Of a stretch of 64,000 bases of DNA, positions 1 through 9,124 are shown in pieces. Made by a program: the position numbers and the translations under genes. The notes beneath the pieces are model-generated. The model was given only the letters and a program-made list of their open reading frames with translations, made no database searches and was not told the origin of the DNA. Each line of letters begins with the position of its first letter. Position 1 is the first letter of the stretch. This DNA comes from JAZRZI01 sp045601325 (GTDB lineage Bacteria > Bacillota_I > Bacilli_A > RFN20 > CAG-826), in the NCBI GenBank assembly GCA_045601325.1, contig JAZRZI010000008.1, forward strand, positions 28,579 to 92,578, given 5' to 3'.

Positions 1-1
1 T

Positions 2-532
2 TTAGCGGCATATTTATTAAAGAAAGAAAAAGTGTGGCTAAAGTTATTATCATTACTTCCACTTGCTTATGGAATATTAAATTTTGCTATAAATGCTTAT
101 GAGGGTTCACATGGCGGTATCGTTAATTGGTTGCCAGATGTGATTAGACTTCAATATGGATTTTACGCAATTGGAATAGTAATGTTATTAACACTTGGTG
201 GCTTTATAAAAAATGAACTTTTAAAAAGTTACGCAACGAAGATAGGAGCTGAAGAAAATTCGTTTATCGGAACGTCTTTTGATACAACTTTAGAGACCAT
301 AATAAACGTCACAATGATCACAATCGCTTCATTAAGCCTATTTATTATTAAATTACTTATTGGTTACATTTTTATGTCTGTACAAACATACTGCCTATTA
401 GCGGGCGTATTCGTTTTGTTATATAATGGAAAACGAGGTTACAACAAGAAGTGGTTTAGCTTAGGCTGTTATCTATATTACCCACTACACTTAGGAATTC
501 TTGCTTTAATCTTTTATTTAATTACTTTATAG
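2..532 (+). CDS. TraX-like integral membrane protein, 5' end outside the window
   Basis: The frame is open from base 2, so the true start lies upstream and only the C-terminal part is seen. It is strongly hydrophobic with about five membrane segments. The end, with YNGKRGYNKKW followed by a YYPLHL stretch, resembles the C-terminus of TraX-family membrane proteins, which are acyltransferase-like (family knowledge). It ends 10 bp before the thioredoxin gene and is probably cotranscribed with it. The TraX assignment rests only on the C-terminal motif. Confidence 0.6.
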   Translation, partial: LAAYLLKKEKVWLKLLSLLPLAYGILNFAINAYEGSHGGIVNWLPDVIRLQYGFYAIGIVMLLTLGGFIKNELLKSYATKIGAEENSFIGTSFDTTLETIINVTMITIASLSLFIIKLLIGYIFMSVQTYCLLAGVFVLLYNGKRGYNKKWFSLGCYLYYPLHLGILALIFYLITL

Positions 533-542
533 GAGAAATTTT

Positions 543-854
543 ATGATCAAACACATTGAAACAGTTCAAGAATATGATGAAATCATCGCTAATAATGAAT
601 TGGTGCTTGTAGACTTCTTTGCTACTTGGTGTGGTCCATGCAAAATGCTTGCACCAGTATTAGAAGAAGTTGATGAAAAGCAATTAACAAATGCTAAAAT
701 TATTAAAGTTGATACGGATGAGTTTATTGAAATAGCAAGAAGATATAACATTCAAGCCATCCCAACATTGATTCTTTTCAAAAATGGTGTTTTATCAAAT
801 ACATCACTTGGCTATTTAAATAAAAACCAAGTTATCTCATTTATAAATAAATAA
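543..854 (+). CDS. trxA: Thioredoxin
   Basis: A single thioredoxin domain of 103 residues, the normal length. The redox motif WCGPC is at residues 29-33 and the cis-proline is P74 in the QAIPTLILF stretch. It should reduce disulfides in cytoplasmic proteins using electrons from thioredoxin reductase. An AGGAG ribosome site precedes the ATG, and the gene follows the TraX-like gene by 10 bp. Which of several possible thioredoxin paralogues this is cannot be told from the sequence. Confidence 0.95.
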   Translation: MIKHIETVQEYDEIIANNELVLVDFFATWCGPCKMLAPVLEEVDEKQLTNAKIIKVDTDEFIEIARRYNIQAIPTLILFKNGVLSNTSLGYLNKNQVISFINK

Positions 855-902
855 TTGTTATTTTGGTTGCGTTAGTAATATAATATAACACGCTACCGAA
901 TT

Positions 903-976
903 GCAGGCGTAGTTCAGTGGTAGAACATCAGCCTTCCAAGCTGATTATGCGGGTTCGATTCCCGTCGCCTGCTCCA
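903..976 (+). tRNA. tRNA-Gly (anticodon TCC)
   Basis: Complete cloverleaf of 74 nt. The acceptor GCAGGCG pairs with CGCCTGC, the anticodon loop is CTTCCAA (anticodon TCC), the T arm contains GGTTCGATTCC, and CCA is encoded. A TATAAT-like box lies about 15 nt upstream, so it may have its own promoter. Confidence 0.97.
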
Positions 977-982
977 GAGACA

Positions 983-1018
983 AAAAATCGTTGGATAACT
1001 TCATTCCAACGTTTTTTA
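983..1018 (+). terminator. Rho-independent terminator after tRNA-Gly
   Basis: The stem CGTTGGA (989-995) pairs with TCCAACG (1005-1011) across a 9-nt loop. An A run precedes it and six T follow it. It ends the tRNA-Gly transcript. Confidence 0.85.
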
Positions 1019-1044
1019 TTTAATGAGTAAGCCAATAAAATGGA

Positions 1045-1073
1045 TTGGACATAATTTAAACTTTTTTTATAAT
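1045..1073 (+). promoter_or_regulatory. Sigma-A-type promoter of rdgB
   Basis: TTGGAC (1045-1050) and a perfect TATAAT (1068-1073) are separated by 17 bp. The rdgB start codon follows 17 nt after the -10 box, with an AGGT ribosome site between. Confidence 0.75.
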
Positions 1074-1090
1074 TTTATATAGGTATCACT

Positions 1091-1693
1091 ATGAACTTTG
1101 AATTAATACTAGCAACATCTAACAAACATAAAGTCCAAGAGGTAAGAAAAATATTATCTCCACACGGTATAATTGTATATGGTTTAAATGATTTAAACCT
1201 TAAACCAGAGGAAGTAATTGAAGATGGCGTTACTTATCAAGCTAACGCTCTAAAAAAGGCCCAAAGTGTGCAAAAACTAACTTCTATGCCAATCATCGCT
1301 GATGATTCAGGTATTGAAGTAGAAGCTTTAGATAATAAACCAGGTTTGCATTCTGCAAGATTTGCGGAAAGCGAAGGTGGCTATATTAATGCGATGAATA
1401 AAATCATCAAAGCCACAAAAGACAAAAACAATAACAATGCAAGATTTGTTTGCGACATCGTTTTATTAAATGTTGACGAAAAACCACTATTATTTGAAGG
1501 CATAGCTAACGGGCACATCAAAAATGAAATAATTGGTGATTCCGGATTTGGATATGACCCTATATTCTATTACGATGAATTAGGCAAAACTTTTGCAGAA
1601 TTAACTGAAGATGAAAAAAATAAAGTCTCGCACAGAGCAAGAGCTTTAAAGAAATTATTAACTTATCTTAAGATTAATCAATTAATCAAGTGA
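1091..1693 (+). CDS. rdgB: RdgB/HAM1-type XTP/dITP pyrophosphatase
   Basis: 200 residues, the usual family length. It hydrolyses non-canonical purine triphosphates (ITP, dITP, XTP) to monophosphates and so keeps them out of nucleic acids. Family motifs are all present: TSNKHK at residues 9-14, the DDSG metal site at 71-74, GFGYDPIF near 155, and SHRARAL near the C-terminus. The stop codon is TGA, which shows that TGA is not read as tryptophan here. Its 3' end overlaps the convergent gene by 16 bp. Confidence 0.94.
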   Translation: MNFELILATSNKHKVQEVRKILSPHGIIVYGLNDLNLKPEEVIEDGVTYQANALKKAQSVQKLTSMPIIADDSGIEVEALDNKPGLHSARFAESEGGYINAMNKIIKATKDKNNNNARFVCDIVLLNVDEKPLLFEGIANGHIKNEIIGDSGFGYDPIFYYDELGKTFAELTEDEKNKVSHRARALKKLLTYLKINQLIK

Positions 1694-2748
1694 CGATAAC
1701 GTTTAAGAATAGTTTTAAATGCTAAGTGAAAAATCATACAGACTAATCCACCTAGTAAAAATACACCTGCGCCTATGAGAAAATACATAGACCAGGTTTT
1801 TTCTTTAAAGAAAATGAATGAACAAATAAGACCGGCGGTAAATAAATAAAAGACAATAAATAATGGCAAAGAACCACGTGATGCTTTGTAAATACCAATA
1901 TTATTAGGGTAGATATTATTGGAAATAATTTTAATATGTTTTGCTTCTTCATCTAGTGTCGCGTTAACAACTTTAGTTGGGTTTCGTTTTGGCTCTTCAT
2001 CGTTTCTTGCAATCATTGCCTTGCCTAATGCATTAAAACCAACGAATTTATAAGTAAAGCCTTCCATAGTTGGTTGTTTCTTTTCTAGATATCGTTTTGA
2101 TTTTTCAACATCATCGATAATATCTTGGTGATATTTTTCTACTTCCTTGCTAACTGAATTAGGATCTAATTTTTGCATTGAAAGCTCATATAACGCTAAT
2201 AAAGATTCTCTTGCCTTTAAAAGTTTGTGATTCTTCTCAAAATAGAGTTTTAAACAATCTGCGTCATAGAAATATGATCTATATGAAAGCTTCTTATAAA
2301 CAAGATACTCGTATTCATCTAAACCAATAGAACATTTGTTCATAAATAAGAACAATGAGTTCAAGTCCGACATTTTAGAAAAATAAGATGCGTAATCATT
2401 TCCTAACATTAAAGTAAATTCTTCAAATCTATCTCTTCTAAGAGTGGACATGTATAAGAGAGATAAAAGTCTACCGAATCTAGCTTCTATAGATTCTGGA
2501 TCAAACGCTAAAATATTAGCAAACATTTCATATGCTTTACCATAATCTTTAACACCATAAAGAATCTTTTTTGCTTTAACAACTTTGTTGTGAAGCATAG
2601 TTTCATAGTTAGAAATAGCTTCACCAGTGGTGAGTTCGGCCATACAATGAGGGCAATAACAAACCTTTGCAGAACTATTCACATCAAAAATTGCGTTGGT
2701 GAATTCTTCAGGATGACAATGTGTACAATAACCTTTTTTAAGACTCAT
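1678..2748 (-). CDS. Zinc-ribbon protein with C-terminal membrane segments, function unknown
   Basis: About 356 residues. The N-terminus carries a CTHC ... CYCPHC cysteine set that looks like a zinc ribbon. The middle (about 50-220) is helical and charged, possibly with TPR-like repeats. Two hydrophobic segments lie near the C-terminus and a basic tail ends the protein. It therefore probably sits in the membrane with a large cytoplasmic domain. The start MSLKKGYC was preferred to one 6 codons upstream because it follows the stop of the YhhN-like gene by 1 nt. No family recognised. Confidence 0.7.
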   Translation of the reverse strand: MSLKKGYCTHCHPEEFTNAIFDVNSSAKVCYCPHCMAELTTGEAISNYETMLHNKVVKAKKILYGVKDYGKAYEMFANILAFDPESIEARFGRLLSLLYMSTLRRDRFEEFTLMLGNDYASYFSKMSDLNSLFLFMNKCSIGLDEYEYLVYKKLSYRSYFYDADCLKLYFEKNHKLLKARESLLALYELSMQKLDPNSVSKEVEKYHQDIIDDVEKSKRYLEKKQPTMEGFTYKFVGFNALGKAMIARNDEEPKRNPTKVVNATLDEEAKHIKIISNNIYPNNIGIYKASRGSLPLFIVFYLFTAGLICSFIFFKEKTWSMYFLIGAGVFLLGGLVCMIFHLAFKTILKRYRHLIN

Positions 2749-2749
2749 A

Positions 2750-3436
2750 CTAAAATACCGGTGCAAAAACTATTAGACCATAAACGATAAGGAATTGGCC
2801 TACTAAATATGTAATCATGATTGGAAGATCTCTTCTTCTAAAATCATGGACGTAAGTTGAGATGATAACAAGCACATCACTGATGAAGAATAAAACATAG
2901 CCCACTAATAACATAATGCTAGCAAAGAATTCATCTCCACCTTTAGGTGCATTCTTAATAACTAAATAAACTGTAGAACCAATTAATGCGACTAAAAGAA
3001 ACATATAGAAGTTTCCTTCTAATGTAGGTAATCCACACATTTTGTGATTGAAAATAAATAGAATTAAAGATAACGCAATAATGACTCCAAATCCAATGAG
3101 ATACATAGTCACATTAGTGCATTCAAGAATAAATCTATTAATTGCAAAGAAAAGACATAGGTGTCCAATTAAAAATAAAGTTGTTCCAATAAAATAACTT
3201 GTTTTCTTGTGAACTTTAATAAGGAAAAAGTCACCGACACACGCTAAATAGAAAGGAATATATACAAGCGGATTAGAAGGGACAGCAATAGTTAACGCAA
3301 CCGCTAAAAATAAAACGCAAAAAGGTTTAGTAAACTTTTTAAGTTTTTCTTTTTCGAATAAGCAGAACATAATGTGCACTAAGGCATATGCTCCGAATAG
3401 TGTGAATAGAATCAATATAGGCAATTCGAGTTTCAT
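2750..3436 (-). CDS. YhhN family membrane protein (lysoplasmalogenase-like)
   Basis: 228 residues with about eight membrane segments. The pattern CVGDFFLI, then GTTLFLIGHLCLFF, fits the YhhN family, whose characterised members cleave the vinyl ether bond of lysoplasmalogens. The assignment is from these motifs and topology only. It is the first gene of a two-gene leftward unit with the zinc-ribbon protein. A TATAAT box lies about 10 nt before the start codon. Confidence 0.7.
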   Translation of the reverse strand: MKLELPILILFTLFGAYALVHIMFCLFEKEKLKKFTKPFCVLFLAVALTIAVPSNPLVYIPFYLACVGDFFLIKVHKKTSYFIGTTLFLIGHLCLFFAINRFILECTNVTMYLIGFGVIIALSLILFIFNHKMCGLPTLEGNFYMFLLVALIGSTVYLVIKNAPKGGDEFFASIMLLVGYVLFFISDVLVIISTYVHDFRRRDLPIMITYLVGQFLIVYGLIVFAPVF

Positions 3437-3492
3437 AAGTTCTTATATTATATATAAAGAAAATAATTTAATAAAGTAAATTATATTTGGGT

Positions 3493-3498
3493 TATAAT
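3493..3498 (+). promoter_or_regulatory. -10 box of a probably leaderless transcript
   Basis: A perfect TATAAT ends 6 nt before the ATG at 3505. Transcription would start at or next to the A of the start codon, and there is no ribosome site. This argues against the upstream TTG at 3487 as the start, because the promoter would then lie inside the gene. Confidence 0.65.
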
Positions 3499-3504
3499 AG
3501 ACCC

Positions 3505-4560
3505 ATGAAATTTAACGTAAACGAACAAGAAAAAAGCAAAATATATGCATTATTAGAAACTAAGGAAATGAACATCATTGTTGCAGACATGCTTCAAGCA
3601 TTCTTTTCTTACGTAGATGCAGTTAAAGGGGTTACCACCACTGACGATTACATTTCCAGTATGTGTGACTTTTGGGAAATCGACATGAATAACCAAGAAA
3701 ATATAGACATCTTGTTCGATAGAGTTATAAAAGAATTGAAAGAATTGAACGATAAGGATTTAAAGAATAACCCTTATTTTAAAAACATAAACATAAAGCC
3801 AGTTAAAATTGGTAATTACTATCTTGGTTATGACACATATTATCCATATCAAGGCTTTGCCTATGATGATTTATCATATCTAGAATATTACTTAGAAATT
3901 TCAAAAGTTGGATATTATTCAAAGGAAGTTAAGTATCCAGTTTTAAAACATAATAAAGATGTCTGGATGAGCATTACTCCTAATGAAATTGCCACTATGC
4001 AAAATTCAATCGATGAAGCTAATGGCAAAGTTTTAGTTGTTGGCCTTGGTTTAGGATACTATCCATATATGATTTCATTAAAAAACGATGTTAAAGAAAT
4101 AATCATTGTTGAAAAGGATAAGGATGTTATTGAAATTTTTAAAAAAAACATACTTCCTCAATTTTCACATAAAGAAAAAATAACAATTGTGAATGATGAT
4201 GCTTATAAATTCATCGAAAACAATAAAACAAAATTTGACTATGCTTTTATCGATATTTGGCATAATCCAAACGATGGGCTTCCTCTATACATCAAATTTA
4301 AACAAATCGAACATAATCTAGGTTCTATAAAAGTATCTTATTGGATTGAATCTTCAATATTGGAATTATATAGACGTTGTTATCTCACAGTGGTTGAAGA
4401 ACAGCTTGAAGGAATGGGTGAATCCAATTATCAAAAAGCTAAAAATGACATGGATAAATTGATTAACTCCATTTACCATAAAACAAAAAACGTAACTATA
4501 AATAGTTACGCTTCGTTATTAGAATTATTAAGTGATAAAAATATTATTTTGAATATTTAA
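3505..4560 (+). CDS. SAM-dependent methyltransferase-like protein
   Basis: 351 residues. A Rossmann-type motif VVGLGLGYYPY lies near residues 178-188, followed by IIIVEKDKDVIEIF (the acidic end of strand 2), NDDAYKF, and FDYAFIDIWH (motif IV region). This layout matches class I methyltransferases and the spermidine-synthase-like subgroup. The N-terminal 170 residues are not recognised. The substrate is unknown. The 3' end overlaps the convergent oxidoreductase gene by 17 bp. Confidence 0.72.
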   Translation: MKFNVNEQEKSKIYALLETKEMNIIVADMLQAFFSYVDAVKGVTTTDDYISSMCDFWEIDMNNQENIDILFDRVIKELKELNDKDLKNNPYFKNINIKPVKIGNYYLGYDTYYPYQGFAYDDLSYLEYYLEISKVGYYSKEVKYPVLKHNKDVWMSITPNEIATMQNSIDEANGKVLVVGLGLGYYPYMISLKNDVKEIIIVEKDKDVIEIFKKNILPQFSHKEKITIVNDDAYKFIENNKTKFDYAFIDIWHNPNDGLPLYIKFKQIEHNLGSIKVSYWIESSILELYRRCYLTVVEEQLEGMGESNYQKAKNDMDKLINSIYHKTKNVTINSYASLLELLSDKNIILNI

Positions 4561-6079
4561 ATTTGCTTGCTTTGAAAAATAAGTAATTTCTTTTCTCGTG
4601 TTTGAGAATTCTTTGAATTGCAAACATTCCAGTTGCTGCCGCTAAAGGTAAACCACCAGGAGATTGGCACCATTGAGAAGCTAAATAAAGGTTATTAATT
4701 CCATGGATATGACCACTATGCATCAAAATGCCGTTTTTAGATGTCACCATAAATGACATATAGCTGCCTTTATAAGCGTCTGTATACCTTTCAAAAGTTA
4801 AAGGAGATAAAGAATCTAAGTATTCAAAATCTTCTTTAGAGAATTCGGGATATTGGGAAACAATTTTAGAAACTATTTGATTGCTAATTTCTTTCTTTTT
4901 GGAATAATATGCATTTTTATCCTTATCAAAGATTTCTTTCCAATAATCATAAGAATCGTGATATTGCTCAACATAGACTTCCATGACAGTTTTGCCATTT
5001 CTATCAAAATAATCATCGAATCCAAAACTTCTCATGACAATTGAATGCTGATTTTCTTTACCTATGGTAAGTCCATCTACAGGGAAATATTGATTATTTG
5101 TGTGGAATACAGAATCATATTTTTCTTTATCGACTGCATAATAAGCCAAGAAAGCACTTGGACAAGGGTTCTTGTCTGATTTGTCGAAACGTTTATTGAA
5201 AGGCTTGTTTTTATATTTACCTACTAAAAGTTTATTTAATAAAACATTTGCGTCAACCGCAGAGACGACATAGTCAGCTGCAATAAACTCGCCATTATCC
5301 AAAGTAACACCTGTGGTTTTCTTTTTGTCAATGTTGATTTGAATTACAGGAGATTTAGTTCTAATAGTGCCACCTAATGAAAGATATCTTTCTTCCATAT
5401 TATTTACTAAGCCTTTAGAAACCTTTTTAGGAATGCCTCCATTTTGATAAACGATGGTACCAAAACTATAAATCAAAGCATATGCACTGCCAGGTCCTGG
5501 TTGAAATTGATTAAAGAAGAATCTTAGTATTGGGGATTTGAATTTTTTGCAATATTTTTCACAACTAGATGTAGCAATTCTCGCCATAAAGAATATGTAA
5601 GGAAATAGCTTGAATCCTGTCTTTAATAACCTACCAAAACTCATAGTATTAACTGGCTCAGTAAGTGGCAATGGAACATTCATTATTTTTCTTAAGTCCT
5701 TAAAAAATCTATTGATTGCACGTTTGTCATTTGGGCCAACTCTTAAGAATTCTTCTTTAAGCTTTTTAGGATCAGCGTATAGAGTTAACTTTTCTCCTTG
5801 ATAATCCATCACGCCAATTACCTTTTGAACAAAAATATTGTCATCATCAGTTATAACACCAAGATTTTTCCAAATGTTATATAAATCTGTATCTTTATGA
5901 GTGCCAGTTAACCAGTGAACACATCCATCGATATGATAGCCTTTTCTTTCCCACCAAGTGCAAAGACCGCCAACTCTATCATGTCGTTCTAAAACAATAG
6001 ATTCGAATCCATTTTGTTGAGCGTATATTCCAGCAGAAAGACCGGAAATTCCCCCTCCAATAATTACTATTTTCTTCAT
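4544..6079 (-). CDS. FAD-dependent oxidoreductase of the phytoene desaturase / carotenoid isomerase (CrtI-like) group
   Basis: 511 residues. The N-terminal dinucleotide-binding motif GGGISGLSAG is at residues 8-17, followed by VLERHDRVGGLCTWW. The C-terminus has GGLPLAAATGMFA, the second FAD contact typical of the COG1233 family. Members desaturate or isomerise carotenoids and retinoids, but many Bacillota members have unknown substrates. No other carotenoid gene is nearby, so a pigment role is not supported. Its start follows the stop of the deaminase gene directly, so the two form an operon. Confidence 0.8.
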   Translation of the reverse strand: MKKIVIIGGGISGLSAGIYAQQNGFESIVLERHDRVGGLCTWWERKGYHIDGCVHWLTGTHKDTDLYNIWKNLGVITDDDNIFVQKVIGVMDYQGEKLTLYADPKKLKEEFLRVGPNDKRAINRFFKDLRKIMNVPLPLTEPVNTMSFGRLLKTGFKLFPYIFFMARIATSSCEKYCKKFKSPILRFFFNQFQPGPGSAYALIYSFGTIVYQNGGIPKKVSKGLVNNMEERYLSLGGTIRTKSPVIQINIDKKKTTGVTLDNGEFIAADYVVSAVDANVLLNKLLVGKYKNKPFNKRFDKSDKNPCPSAFLAYYAVDKEKYDSVFHTNNQYFPVDGLTIGKENQHSIVMRSFGFDDYFDRNGKTVMEVYVEQYHDSYDYWKEIFDKDKNAYYSKKKEISNQIVSKIVSQYPEFSKEDFEYLDSLSPLTFERYTDAYKGSYMSFMVTSKNGILMHSGHIHGINNLYLASQWCQSPGGLPLAAATGMFAIQRILKHEKRNYLFFKASKFKYSK

Positions 6080-7360
6080 TTATCTTGCTTCCTTATCTAA
6101 ACGATCAGCAACAAGTTGGCAATTATTATAGATTTCTTCTATAGGTTGACCGACAAAAAATTCTCCATCATCATAAAGAATCTTTCCGTTAATCATCGTC
6201 ATTTTAATAATATCTTTTGAACCACTATAAACTATGTTATTAACAATGCTATTTAATGGCTGCATATTAGGTCTAGTTAAATCAATTTCAATTAAATCTG
6301 CTAATTTATTTACTTCCAAAATGTCAGCATCAAATAATCCCATTGCATGAGCTCCATTGACAGTTGCCATCTTAAGAATTTCATATGCAGGTAACGCTTT
6401 AGGGTCACTATTTTGCAATTTTCCAAGTGAATAAACCAATTGCATTTCTTTGAACATGTCTAAACAATTGTTACTTGCTGGCCCATCTGTACCTATGCAA
6501 ACATTTAACCCACTTTCTAAATATTTACTTACAGGACATATACCACTCGCTAGCTTTGAGTTACTGCCAGGGCAAGTAACTACTGATACATTATGTTTTT
6601 TAAATATTTCGATATCTTTATCATCTAAATAGTTGCAATGAAAAGCGACACCACCATTTTCATAAAATCCCAAGGATTCAAAAAATTGAATTGGTGAAAA
6701 ACCATTGTGTCTTTTCTTGCACTCTTCAACTTCACTTAATGTTTCGGAAGTATGAGTAGCGAAAGGAGATTTCGTTTCTTTTAAAACTCTTGAAGTTACC
6801 TCGTAATCAATATTTTCAGAAGTGTATTCAGCGTGTAGACCAATCACATATGTGACTAAACTATTTTTACTAGAGTTGAAATCAAAGTAGTAATCTTTCA
6901 AATTTTCCTCTGATGTGTAATTAGAATAAGTGCCTTGCAAAACAGCACGCATGCCAAATTCTTCTGCCGCTTTAGCGGTTGATAAAGGATAGAAATATTG
7001 GTCATAACAAGCAGTTATTCCACTAGTCAAATATTCTAAAAATGCGACTTTAGATAAGTGATATGGATCTTCAACTTTCAAATGTCTTTCCCTAGGAAAC
7101 ACAACATTAAAAAGCCAATCTTGCAACGAAAGATCATCTGCACAACTGCGTAAAAATGTCATCGCACTATGAGTGTGTACGTTCTTAAAGCCAGGCATAA
7201 CAACATTGCCGTTGCATTCTCTAATAACATCAAATGGTGAGAACTTCTTATAATCTTCACCAATATATGCAATTCTATTTTCAAATATTACAATATTCGA
7301 GAGAAATATAGGAGTGTTATCCATTTTTAACACCCTAGCATTTTTAAGTAAAATTTTCAT
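6080..7360 (-). CDS. Amidohydrolase, 5-methylthioadenosine/S-adenosylhomocysteine deaminase-like
   Basis: About 426 residues. The zinc site VHTHSAMT is at residues 61-68, followed by further metal and catalytic residues in GLHAEYTSE, THTSETLSE and IGTDGPASNN. This is the MtaD/TrzN pattern of the amidohydrolase superfamily, which deaminates methylthioadenosine or S-adenosylhomocysteine. Start MKILLKN was chosen over the Met three codons upstream: a TAAAAT box lies 7 nt before it and there is no ribosome site, which suggests a leaderless mRNA. Confidence 0.82.
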   Translation of the reverse strand: MKILLKNARVLKMDNTPIFLSNIVIFENRIAYIGEDYKKFSPFDVIRECNGNVVMPGFKNVHTHSAMTFLRSCADDLSLQDWLFNVVFPRERHLKVEDPYHLSKVAFLEYLTSGITACYDQYFYPLSTAKAAEEFGMRAVLQGTYSNYTSEENLKDYYFDFNSSKNSLVTYVIGLHAEYTSENIDYEVTSRVLKETKSPFATHTSETLSEVEECKKRHNGFSPIQFFESLGFYENGGVAFHCNYLDDKDIEIFKKHNVSVVTCPGSNSKLASGICPVSKYLESGLNVCIGTDGPASNNCLDMFKEMQLVYSLGKLQNSDPKALPAYEILKMATVNGAHAMGLFDADILEVNKLADLIEIDLTRPNMQPLNSIVNNIVYSGSKDIIKMTMINGKILYDDGEFFVGQPIEEIYNNCQLVADRLDKEAR

Positions 7361-7367
7361 ACAATGC

Positions 7368-7373
7368 ATTTTA
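7368..7373 (-). promoter_or_regulatory. -10 box (TAAAAT) of the deaminase operon
   Basis: On the minus strand TAAAAT ends 7 nt before the MKILLKN start codon. The box would fall inside the gene if the upstream Met were used. Confidence 0.5.
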
Positions 7374-7387
7374 TCATTAACTTTTTG

Positions 7388-7403
7388 TTTTTGTATACAA
7401 AAA
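7388..7403. promoter_or_regulatory. 16-bp perfect palindrome between divergent genes
   Basis: TTTTTGTATACAAAAA reads the same on both strands. It lies in the 68-bp gap between the divergent deaminase and 558-residue protein genes, where an operator for both would be expected. It is AT-rich, so chance cannot be excluded. Confidence 0.4.
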
Positions 7404-7428
7404 GCAACACATTTGTTAAATTATAAAT

Positions 7429-9105
7429 ATGAAAAACGAACAAAATAACAATGTAAAAGTGCTATGCACAAAAAAGATTCAACCTAAAAAAATTGAACCA
7501 ACAACTAAAAATAAGAAGAAAAAGAAGAAACATATATTTGGAAAAATCCTCCTTACATTTTTCATCGTTTTTATTGTTTTACCAATTGGTTTAGTCTATG
7601 CATTATGTTACACAAATAAATGGGAAGACATTAAAGCTACCGATGAGACCACTGAAGAAATATTTAATAGAATAAAAGTTGATTCACTAGATTACTCAAC
7701 ATCCGCATATAATCCAAGAGTACAATTGAGATTAACTCAAGATGATTTGAATGGATTTTTAAAGCAATACACACAAGAATTCACAACCGATAATCCTTTG
7801 ATGAAATTTGTAAATAATTTCTATATCAAGATCGAGGACAACCAATACGAATTCGTTTTTGAAATAAAAACAAAAATTTTCTGTACAAAGCTAATCTTAC
7901 AAGCTGAATTCCAAGAAATAGGTAATAGAGAAGATTACACAAAATCATATTTTGATTTTAAAATAAAAACATTAAAAGTTGGAAGATTATCAGGATTTGA
8001 TGCATTGATTATCAAATTAGTAAATTCTGAAACAATCACATCTTTCTTTAATGATGCAGGCATAAGTGCACAAGTCGATTTAGAAAATAAAGAAATCAAA
8101 TATTATGAAAAAGATTTAATCGAAGATATAAAGAAGCAAGAAGGCTTTGAAGATGATGATTTATACTTTTCTGTTGTCAATGACGCTTTGCAAAGAAGAA
8201 TGCTTAAGTTCGATTTTAACAGCGATAATTCGTTAACAGTTTCAGCATCTTTGAAAGATATGAAATATAACGATACTTATTGTGATCATAATAAGGAATT
8301 GGGTTACAACTTTTCCGAGAAAAGAGAAATGGTTGTTCAAGCCCTAAATGAAGGCATTATAAACGAAGATAACGCAGGAAACTTATTTGATTATCTAATT
8401 CATGGTTATGAATTTGCTAAACAAGATAATACAGTTAGAATGCAATTTACAGGTGACATTTTTAAAACTCTTGGTATCGATGATGTCGCAACATACGAAG
8501 GATATGAAAAAATCAGTATTTTAAACCATGATTATGCAACACTTGATAGCAGGATTGCAAATTCAGTAGATCCAACTAATTTAGCAACAGGTGGAGTCAT
8601 TGCCTCGCTTAATGAAAATGACATTAATAACTTTATTCGTGCTTCTGAAATGATTGGCGTAAAATCTCTATTTATGAGAAAAACAAGCGAAACAGAATGG
8701 AAAGCAAATTATGTTGCTATTAATGATTTCTATTGTGACATCGTAGATAATGGCGTCAATTATGTTGTAGGCATTGATATCAATGGTTATAACACAGTTC
8801 TAAGTTTTGTCACTACTTTTGAAAATATTGAAGGTTATAAATTAAGTTTTAATACAGACAAAGTTTACTATGGCAATACAGAAGCAACCGAATCAATGAA
8901 AATTGTTATCTTAAGCATATTAGAAAGTGCAATTAACGCGGATGCCACTATGGGTGTTGAAATAGTAAATAACCATTTCATATTTGATTTTGCTTCGGGT
9001 ATTGAAGAAAGCGGGTATGGAAATTATATTGATCCATCGAGAGGAAGAATCGAAGTAAAAGATTCCACTGATGGCAATGGTAGAATTAATTTCCTACTGA
9101 ATTAA
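7429..9105 (+). CDS. Membrane-anchored extracytoplasmic protein, function unknown
   Basis: 558 residues. A lysine-rich cytoplasmic head of about 35 residues is followed by one hydrophobic segment (about 38-60) and then a large soluble domain, so it is a type II anchored protein facing outward. The soluble part is rich in Asp, Asn and beta-strand-like stretches. It contains no cysteine pattern or catalytic motif I recognise. The gene ends at a terminator shared with the convergent PHP gene. No family assigned. Confidence 0.7.
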   Translation: MKNEQNNNVKVLCTKKIQPKKIEPTTKNKKKKKKHIFGKILLTFFIVFIVLPIGLVYALCYTNKWEDIKATDETTEEIFNRIKVDSLDYSTSAYNPRVQLRLTQDDLNGFLKQYTQEFTTDNPLMKFVNNFYIKIEDNQYEFVFEIKTKIFCTKLILQAEFQEIGNREDYTKSYFDFKIKTLKVGRLSGFDALIIKLVNSETITSFFNDAGISAQVDLENKEIKYYEKDLIEDIKKQEGFEDDDLYFSVVNDALQRRMLKFDFNSDNSLTVSASLKDMKYNDTYCDHNKELGYNFSEKREMVVQALNEGIINEDNAGNLFDYLIHGYEFAKQDNTVRMQFTGDIFKTLGIDDVATYEGYEKISILNHDYATLDSRIANSVDPTNLATGGVIASLNENDINNFIRASEMIGVKSLFMRKTSETEWKANYVAINDFYCDIVDNGVNYVVGIDINGYNTVLSFVTTFENIEGYKLSFNTDKVYYGNTEATESMKIVILSILESAINADATMGVEIVNNHFIFDFASGIEESGYGNYIDPSRGRIEVKDSTDGNGRINFLLN

Positions 9106-9124
9106 CCAGTTTTAACTGGTTTTT
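9104..9124. terminator. Bidirectional terminator between convergent genes
   Basis: AACCAGTT (9104-9111) pairs with AACTGGTT (9114-9121), with T-rich sequence after it on the plus strand and A-T sequence on the other side. The stem begins within the stop codon of the rightward gene. Confidence 0.7.

Noticed and set aside
3487..3504. Upstream TTG start for the methyltransferase-like protein
   Set aside because: The promoter -10 box would lie inside the coding sequence and no ribosome site precedes the TTG.
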